64,000 bases of DNA from Halomonas sp. GT (GTDB lineage Bacteria > Pseudomonadota > Gammaproteobacteria > Pseudomonadales > Halomonadaceae), in assembly GCF_002082565.1 (NCBI RefSeq), contig NZ_CP020562.1:248001-312000 (forward strand), written 5' to 3'. Positions 62,844-64,000 of this stretch are shown here, piece by piece (positions within the stretch are counted from its first letter, which is position 1; each line of letters begins with the position of its first letter). The notes beneath the pieces are model-generated. The model saw only the letters and a program-made list of their open reading frames with translations. It had not been told where the DNA came from and made no database searches. Position numbers and translations under genes: made by a program.

Positions 62844-63812
62844 TTATTCACGCAGGGGAAACGTCGGATAAGCGTTCAGTAGGGTGTCTAGTTCATTACA
62901 TACAAAGCGCGGCTCAATCCACTGGGTCAGGTGTTCGTGAACGTAGTGTAGAAAGCGCTGTGCTGACTGGGGAAGGCGCTGATCATTACGCACTATAAAT
63001 TGCCAGTGACTTTCAATAGGTAGCCCCTGAACGGGTAACACTACTAGATCAGGATGCTCATTAGGCAAAACATGCTCTGATAACACGGCAACGCCCATAT
63101 TGGCTGCAACGCTTACTCGTATGGCCTCGTTACTGGCCATCTGTAATGTTTTTTGCATGGTCAGTCCGTGCTCTTGCAGCCAGCTGTCCAATAGCATGCG
63201 TGTGGCGGAGCCAGGCTCACGTAGTAGTAAGCGTTCACTTAGTAGCTGCTCCATCGTCACGGCTTTCTGTTTAGCCAAAGGGTGGTCGGCGGCGGCAATG
63301 GCAACTAATGGGTTGCGCATAAAGCGTGACGCGACCGCGTGAGCAAGCGCGGGTGGATGGCTGAAGACATACAAATCGTCTTCCTGGCGTTCAAAGCGTG
63401 CTAATACCTGTCGACGATTGCCGATATGAACGGTGACATCGACCTCAGGAAACGCTTGGCTAAAAGGGCCTAAAAGACGGGGTAAAACATACTGAGCGGT
63501 GTTTACTAGGGCAATACTAAAGCGCCCCTTACTGCCATGCTGTAAATCACTTAGCTGGTCCGAAAAGTCGTCAAAGCGCCCCAGCACATCCCGACTTGCC
63601 TGATAAAGGGCTTGCCCTGTAGCGGTCATCGTTAGTTGCTGGGCGTGCTGTTCTAACAATGGGCTGCCTACCGCTTCTCTGAGTCGTTTCAACTGCTGTG
63701 ACACGGTTGGCTGGGTAAGATGCAGTTGCCTGGCGGCTTCGCTGATAGAGCCACACCTAACGACAGTCACGTATACCTGCAGCAGTCTAAAGGTCAGATG
63801 GCGAATGTTCAT
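62844..63812 (-). CDS. LysR family transcriptional regulator
   Basis: A 322-aa LysR regulator. The helix-turn-helix is LLQVYVTVVRCGSISEAARQLHLTQPTVSQQLKRLREAVG, with the effector domain beginning GRFSIALVNTAQYVLPRLLG. The layout resembles the CbbR/CysB branch. The start at 63812 (MNIRHLTF) is preferred to a TTG 9 nt earlier. It may control the neighbouring CaCA or TRAP genes or an upstream gene beyond the window; the target is not clear. Confidence 0.88.
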   Translation of the reverse strand: MNIRHLTFRLLQVYVTVVRCGSISEAARQLHLTQPTVSQQLKRLREAVGSPLLEQHAQQLTMTATGQALYQASRDVLGRFDDFSDQLSDLQHGSKGRFSIALVNTAQYVLPRLLGPFSQAFPEVDVTVHIGNRRQVLARFERQEDDLYVFSHPPALAHAVASRFMRNPLVAIAAADHPLAKQKAVTMEQLLSERLLLREPGSATRMLLDSWLQEHGLTMQKTLQMASNEAIRVSVAANMGVAVLSEHVLPNEHPDLVVLPVQGLPIESHWQFIVRNDQRLPQSAQRFLHYVHEHLTQWIEPRFVCNELDTLLNAYPTFPLRE

Positions 63813-64000
63813 AGCAACCAAAACTCCTGGGGCGTTACTTAATAAGCCAATGTTGGGCGATTGTGGAGAGCAGCTTTATCAACGAACACCTGGCAAGGCG
63901 TCATCGAAAGACTAGACTATTTCTTGTCGTCAACGGTTAGGCGAAGTCTAGAGAGCTTACATTGCGTCTCGTTAACGTGGCGCATGTTGGGCGGCTTTAT

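Overview
The window looks like chromosome from a moderately halophilic gammaproteobacterium of the Halomonadaceae (Halomonas/Vreelandella type). The basis is a Gram-negative porin, two different Na+/H+ antiporters (NhaC and NhaD types), a TRAP transporter, acidic exported proteins, the ispB / rplU-rpmA-obgE-proB locus in pseudomonad-like order, and a moderately high GC content. The genus is an inference from gene content and order; no rRNA is present.

Layout. 1-3000: 3' end of a porin gene, a 46-codon basic ORF, and a secreted 5'-nucleotidase with a Pho-box-like site. 3000-5935: an ECF42-type sigma factor and three YCII/VOC/DUF1428 proteins behind a good ECF42-like promoter. 6048-10285: ugpBAEC glycerol-3-phosphate importer with tandem Pho-box-like half-sites. 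10488-13000: argE and small genes. 13023-20238: a seven-gene minus-strand operon (class III aminotransferase, two CoA-transferase subunits, M20 deacylase, thiolase, NhaC-family transporter, UspA) with a divergent LysR gene. Its chemistry fits catabolism of an (acylated) beta-amino acid. 21440-26718: FAN1-type VRR-NUC nuclease, an XPD/DinG-like helicase with an N-terminal nuclease-like domain, and a TauE/SafE permease. About 26750-32942: an AT-richer accessory island ending at tRNA-Pro(CGG). It holds a two-gene unit (nucleoid-associated-protein homologue plus a membrane protein), small membrane proteins, a P2-like portal fragment and a frameshifted DNA adenine methylase.

33146-38593: housekeeping genes (ispB, rplU, rpmA, obgE, proB, DUF1853). 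38794-43831: divergent PepSY genes, an OmpR-type two-component system and a PhoD-like phosphatase. 43978-45744: an EAL-CBS-GGDEF protein. 45877-50146: a phosphonate/phosphate-ester-type ABC importer (phnDCEE) and a histidine phosphatase behind six Pho-box half-sites at an exact 11-bp pitch. 50246-56365: NlpC/P60 lipoprotein, SprA-like metalloprotease, small proteins, GST and a periplasmic-sensor-PAS-GGDEF-EAL protein. 56434-63812: NhaD, a TAXI-TRAP transporter, a BacA-like protein, a CaCA antiporter and a LysR regulator.

Themes. Phosphorus scavenging recurs: 5'-nucleotidase, Ugp, PhnDCE and a PhoD-like phosphatase, with candidate PhoB sites before three of the units. The best candidate for an undescribed system is the NAP-homologue/membrane-protein pair at 27174-29695 inside the decayed prophage island. 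The beta-amino-acid operon and the FAN1-helicase pair are also worth attention. Consensus comparisons are from memory; no searches were run.
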